Positions 47,204-50,400 of a stretch of 50,400 nt of DNA are shown piece by piece. Each line of letters opens with the position of its first letter. The first letter of the stretch is position 1. Made by a program: the position numbers and the translations under genes. Source of the DNA: Chloroflexota bacterium (lineage in GTDB: Bacteria > Chloroflexota > UBA6077 > CF-72); contig JAFAOS010000530.1 of NCBI GenBank assembly GCA_019247515.1, positions 1 through 50,400 on the forward strand, given 5' to 3'. The notes under the pieces were generated by a model. The model was not told the origin of the DNA. It searched no databases and saw nothing but the letters and a program-made list of their open reading frames with translations.

Positions 47204-48530
47204 GACGAGTCACTTTACAGAGGTTGATGCCAGTGCCATCACGCTGCCGCCGCCCGATCGGCGGGGTGGGCCTGGCTTTGGCATGCCGCCGGCGGATACG
47301 GGCAATCCGCTGCTCGACTGGATCAGCAACTCGCTGCTGGCGCTGGTCCAGGCCGAGCGACGCGTCGACCCGTTTTTTCGACCGTGGTTCGATGCGCTGC
47401 TGCGCGAACGGCTTTCGGAGTGGGTGACCGAGCTGATCAACAAGCGGCGGACCGATGAGGGCTTGCGGCTGGCCGAAGAACGCGAGCAGCCGGACGAAGA
47501 GGCGCACCTGCAGGAGATCATCGACGCGTTCGATGCGCAGATGCGTCGGCTCTGGAACCCGGGTTATTTCGAGCGCGGCGGCAACACCAAGACGCATGGC
47601 GTCGTCCGCGCCGAGGTCATCATTCGCAATGATGTGCCCGCGCATATGCGACACGGCATCTTCGCCGAGCCGCGCACGTTCAACGCGTGGGTACGCTACT
47701 CCGGGCCCGGGCCGGTCTGGTCGCCTGACATCGAGGACATCGGCTTTTTGAGCATGGCCATCAAGCTGATGGGCGTGCCCGGCAAGAAGCTGATGGACGA
47801 CGAACAGTTCACCCAGGACCTGTTCGGCACCTGCGTGCCAACGTTCGTCTCGCCCGACACGCGCGCCAACGCGCAGCTGCAGCACTGGAGCTACAAGAAC
47901 GCGGCCGTCTTCTACTTCTTCAACTTCAAAGAGTCGCACATCCTGGACTCGATCATGAACTCGCTGTGGACGCGCACTCAGTCGAGTCCGCTGGAGTGTC
48001 AGTACTTCAGCACCGTGCCATACCTGCTGGGCGAAGGCCAGGCGATGCAGTACTCGTTTCAGCCGCGGCTGCGCTCGCGCACATCGGTACCGAACCTGCC
48101 GGGCAGGCCGCCAGACAACTATCTGCGCCAGGCAATGGCCGCGACGCTCGGTCGCCAGGACGCCGAGTTCGACATCTGCATCCAGATGCAGACTGATCCG
48201 TTCCTGATGCCAATCGAAAACGCGGCGGTGATGTGGCCGACACGCCTGTCGCCGCGCGTGCCGGTGGCCACGGTTCGCATCCCACGCCAGACCTTCGACT
48301 CCCCTGAGCAGATCGCCTTCGCGCGCGTGCTCAGCTACAACCCGTGGCACTGCCTGCCCGAGCATCGACCGCTGGGCAACATCAGTCGCGCGCGCAGGCG
48401 GCTGTACTCGGAGATGTCCCAGCTGCGGCAGCGGATGGACAACGTGGCGCATTACGAGCCGACTGGCGACGAGACGTTTCCCGGGTGGACGCCGCCCACT
48501 CCCTCTCCCCCTGGGAGAGGGCTGGGGTGA
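47202..48530 (+). CDS. Catalase-related heme protein (allene-oxide-synthase-like distal site)
   Basis: 442 residues from ATG 47202. The distal region TKTHGVVRAEVI places Thr131-His132 at the heme; a Thr-His pair is seen in catalase-related allene oxide synthase, while true catalases have Val-His. FNAWVRYSGPG and FLSMAIKLMG follow as in catalases. The proximal site is probably Tyr402 in RRRLYSEMSQLR, keeping the R-x3-Y-x6-R spacing. The NPWHCLPEHRPLGNISRARR segment marks a distinct subfamily. It would use fatty-acid hydroperoxides rather than H2O2 (inference). Its last ~15 residues are encoded by a dispersed repeat. Confidence 0.85.
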   Translation: MTSHFTEVDASAITLPPPDRRGGPGFGMPPADTGNPLLDWISNSLLALVQAERRVDPFFRPWFDALLRERLSEWVTELINKRRTDEGLRLAEEREQPDEEAHLQEIIDAFDAQMRRLWNPGYFERGGNTKTHGVVRAEVIIRNDVPAHMRHGIFAEPRTFNAWVRYSGPGPVWSPDIEDIGFLSMAIKLMGVPGKKLMDDEQFTQDLFGTCVPTFVSPDTRANAQLQHWSYKNAAVFYFFNFKESHILDSIMNSLWTRTQSSPLECQYFSTVPYLLGEGQAMQYSFQPRLRSRTSVPNLPGRPPDNYLRQAMAATLGRQDAEFDICIQMQTDPFLMPIENAAVMWPTRLSPRVPVATVRIPRQTFDSPEQIAFARVLSYNPWHCLPEHRPLGNISRARRRLYSEMSQLRQRMDNVAHYEPTGDETFPGWTPPTPSPPGRGLG

Positions 48531-48587
48531 GGGCACATATATGCACCCCTCACCCGCGCGTAGCGCGACCCCTCCCAGGGGGAGAGG
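48501..48587. repeat. Facing pair of CTCTCCC/GGGAGAGGG elements
   Basis: Copy 2 (48501-48533) and copy 3 (48546-48587) are inverted relative to each other around CACATATATG, so the whole can fold into one long cruciform (CTGGGGTGAGGG against CCCCTCACCC) with inner hairpins, including CGCGCGTAGCGCG. The catalase-like stop codon (48528-48530) lies in copy 2. The GGGGGAGAGG of copy 3 sits just before the next ATG and can act as its ribosome site. Confidence 0.7.
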
Positions 48588-48593
48588 TGGTCG

Positions 48594-50146
48594 ATGCTGC
48601 GAATTGCGAAGGGGTTTCCCGTGAGGTCACGAGTCTGGACTCTAACGTCCGCACTGCTTCTCCTGGTTCTGGCGACCGCACCGGCTGCGCATCTGGCTTC
48701 GGCGCAGACGGTCAAAACGGGCGGCATACTCACTGTCGCGCTCGACGGCGAAATCGACAGCATCGATCCGCTCAAGTCGGTCACCATCGTCGGCGGGCAG
48801 GTATGGCGCCAGCTCTACGAGAGCCTCGTCACCGCCAACACCACCCTCGACGGTGTGGTACCCCAGTTGGCCACCTCGTGGGACATCTCGCCTGATGGGC
48901 TGACCTACACGTTCCACTTGCGTCCGGGCGTCAAGTTCCACAACGGCCAGCCCTTCACCGCCGCGGACGTCAAGTACACGTTCGGCAAGGTGATGGATCC
49001 GAACTTCGGCTCGCCGCTGCGGCCGAACTTCACGCCGGTCGACCACCTGGACGTCATCGACGACTCGACCGTCGACTTCGTCATGCAGCATCCCTACGCG
49101 CCGTTCCTGACGCAGCTCGAAACGCTGCGAATCGAGCCGAGCGGCACCAACAACGACTTCAGCACCACGCCCATCGGCACCGCCCGTTCAAGTTCGTGGA
49201 GTGGGTCACCGGCCAGGACATCACAATCACGAAGAACCCCGACTACTGGGTTGCCGGCCAGCCGTACCTCGACGGCGTGGTCTTCCGCCCGGTGCCCGAG
49301 CCTTCGACGCGCGTCGTGGACCTGCAAAGTGGCAACGTCGACCTGCTCAACGCGGTCCCGCTCGACCAGGTCAGCGCGTTGCAGCAGGACAGCACCGTCC
49401 AGGTATGGTCCGTTGCGGGCGTCGTGCGCGACCACGTCGGCTTCAACATGACCCGACCGCCGTTCCAGGACAACCCCAACCTGCGCAAGGCCATCGCCTG
49501 GTCGGTCGATCGGCAGACTATTGCCGACCAGCTGCTGTACGGGTTGGCCAAGCCCGCGCAGATCCCCGTGCCGGAGACCAACTGGGGGTACACCAGCGAG
49601 ATCAACAATCCGGTCGGGTACGACCTGACTCGCGCGAAGGCGTTCTACGATCAGGCCAACCCGAAGCCCTCGACCATTACCGTCAAGGTCAGCCCGACGT
49701 ACCCGGACGAGGTGAAGATGGCCGAGCTGCTGCAGCAGAGCCTGGCCCAGATCGGGCTGAACCTGCAGATCCAGCAGTTGGAATGGTCGACGTGGATCAA
49801 GGACGTCGTCACAAATGGCGACTACGAGATGGAGATCGTCCTCATCTCGGGCGGCATCGATCCCGACGGCTTCTACTACCAGTGGCTGCACACCGGCGAG
49901 GTGTTCAACCTGACGAAGTACTCGGACCCGACGCTGGACTCGCTGCTGGAGCAAGCGCGCAGCACGCTCGACCAGGGGCAGCGCAAGCAGCTCTACGATC
50001 AGATTGCGAACAAGATGGTCGACGACCAGCCGTGGTCGCACATCATCTACAGGCAGTCAGTCATGGCCGGCACGCCGGCGCTGAAGGGCTTCGTCATGAC
50101 CGGGCGGAACGACATGGACCTTCGGGCGGTCTGGCTAGACAGGTAG
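48594..50146 (+). pseudogene. Family-5 ABC substrate-binding protein broken by a one-base frameshift
   Basis: The N-terminal frame 48594-~49180 reads a Sec signal (LLLLVLATAPAAHLASAQ), GGILTVALDGEIDSIDPLKS, and LRPGVKFHNGQPFTAADVKY. Just after TTPIGT the frame shifts; the expected GPFKFVEWVTGQD continues in the +2 frame from about 49182, reading through DNPNLRKAIAWSVDRQTIAD to the end (WLDR, stop 50144-50146). One missing G in GGCACCGCCCGTTC (49177-49188) explains it. Both halves keep family-5 conservation and similar codon use, so the break is recent or a sequencing/assembly error. No permease gene is visible after it before the window ends. Confidence 0.8.
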
Positions 50147-50290
50147 CAGCCATTGTTTCCCCAGAGGGGACCCAGGGGGAAGAACGGCGATTCCCCCGTG
50201 GGGACCGAGGGTCAGCACAAGTTCCCCAGAGGGGACCGACGGTCAACATGATTTCTCCCAGAGGGGACCCCCACGGGGGAGAGACGCGCT
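50147..50290. repeat. Intergenic TTCCCC/GGGGACC motif array (copy 3)
   Basis: Motif hits start at about 50156 (TTTCCCCAGAGGGGACCC), 50190 (ATTCCCCCGTGGGGACC), 50222 (TTCCCCAGAGGGGACCG) and 50252 (TTCTCCCAGAGGGGACCC), spaced 30-34 bp. They lie after the broken binding-protein gene, as the other sets lie after 35568 and 40777. Confidence 0.7.
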
Positions 50291-50400
50291 TGGCCCGACG
50301 CCGGCGGGGTAGGGTGACCTTAGCTCCACCTTAATTTTGAGACGCCTCGCGGCGATGATTCCTGTTCTTGCTGGCAGTGACGATCATGGCGCTGCTGGGT
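50291..50400 (+). other. Right edge: no gene assigned; GCGGCGATGA box present
   Basis: The GCGGCGATGA box recurs near 50347-50360. From about 50359 a hydrophobic frame opens (FLFLLAVTIMALLG) that might be the start of a membrane protein, but too little remains in the window to call it. Confidence 0.3.

Noticed and set aside
46050..48536. 828-residue minus-strand frame spanning three genes
   Set aside because: It crosses the patatin and catalase-like genes in a different frame and carries no recognisable domains.

Overview
The window is about 50 kb of dense, high-GC bacterial DNA. No rRNA, tRNA, phage, insertion sequence or CRISPR array was seen. Gene content points to an actinobacteria-like or Chloroflexota-type soil bacterium: a mycothiol-ligase-like gene (MshC) near its usual neighbour DUF3090, an F420-dependent glucose-6-phosphate dehydrogenase with split-barrel flavin/F420 enzymes, many GTG starts, few strong Shine-Dalgarno sites, start codons placed where leaderless transcripts would begin, and several peptide-type binding proteins with enolase-superfamily enzymes. 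I favour Chloroflexota, but this is inference from content and style only.

Layout. 1-4.6 kb: partial mshC-like gene, universal stress protein, a small independent transcript with a Shine-Dalgarno/anti-Shine-Dalgarno hairpin and terminator, sufS, DUF3090 and two unknowns. 4.6-8.4 kb: Ski2/Mtr4-type RNA helicase with an unknown partner and a PIN-domain fragment. 8.5-15.7 kb: envelope and small-enzyme genes (CMD-like, PPOX, HdeD-like, PH+SHOCT, holin-like/phosphodiesterase fusion, SHOCT, K+ channel, UPF0114, VOC). 15.8-19.0 kb: DipZ-like CcdA-thioredoxin fusion, SDR and a second split-barrel protein. 19.1-27.4 kb: a tight seven-gene operon: CoxG-like, tcuA, tcuB, two MFS transporters, fgd and a thiamin-diphosphate enzyme, with most junctions overlapping.

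27.5-33.6 kb: a clear TPP riboswitch, then about 400 bp without a convincing gene, then a fused alcohol dehydrogenase-LuxE protein, LuxC, and an NCS2 permease. The fusion plus LuxC would make a fatty acid to fatty aldehyde to fatty alcohol reduction module. 33.6-44 kb: a catabolic block with a Gfo/Idh/MocA dehydrogenase, a DHDPS-like aldolase, a mandelate-racemase-family enzyme, two family-5 binding proteins, DppB/DppC permeases and a D-threonine-aldolase-like enzyme. This looks like uptake and breakdown of sugar acids or amino compounds. The matching ATPases are not in the window.

44-48.5 kb: an alpha-dioxygenase-like heme peroxidase, a patatin-like lipase and a catalase-related heme protein carrying the Thr-His pair of allene oxide synthases. 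Together they suggest lipid release, fatty-acid oxygenation and hydroperoxide conversion (an oxylipin-like set). 48.6-50.1 kb: a third family-5 binding protein broken by a one-base frameshift. Intergenic DNA carries repeats: a ~30-bp tandem array (35.58-35.92 kb), related TTCCCC/GGGGA palindromes in two other gaps, a duplicated 75-bp double-hairpin unit (44.0-44.2 kb) and CCTCTCCC-type inverted repeats.
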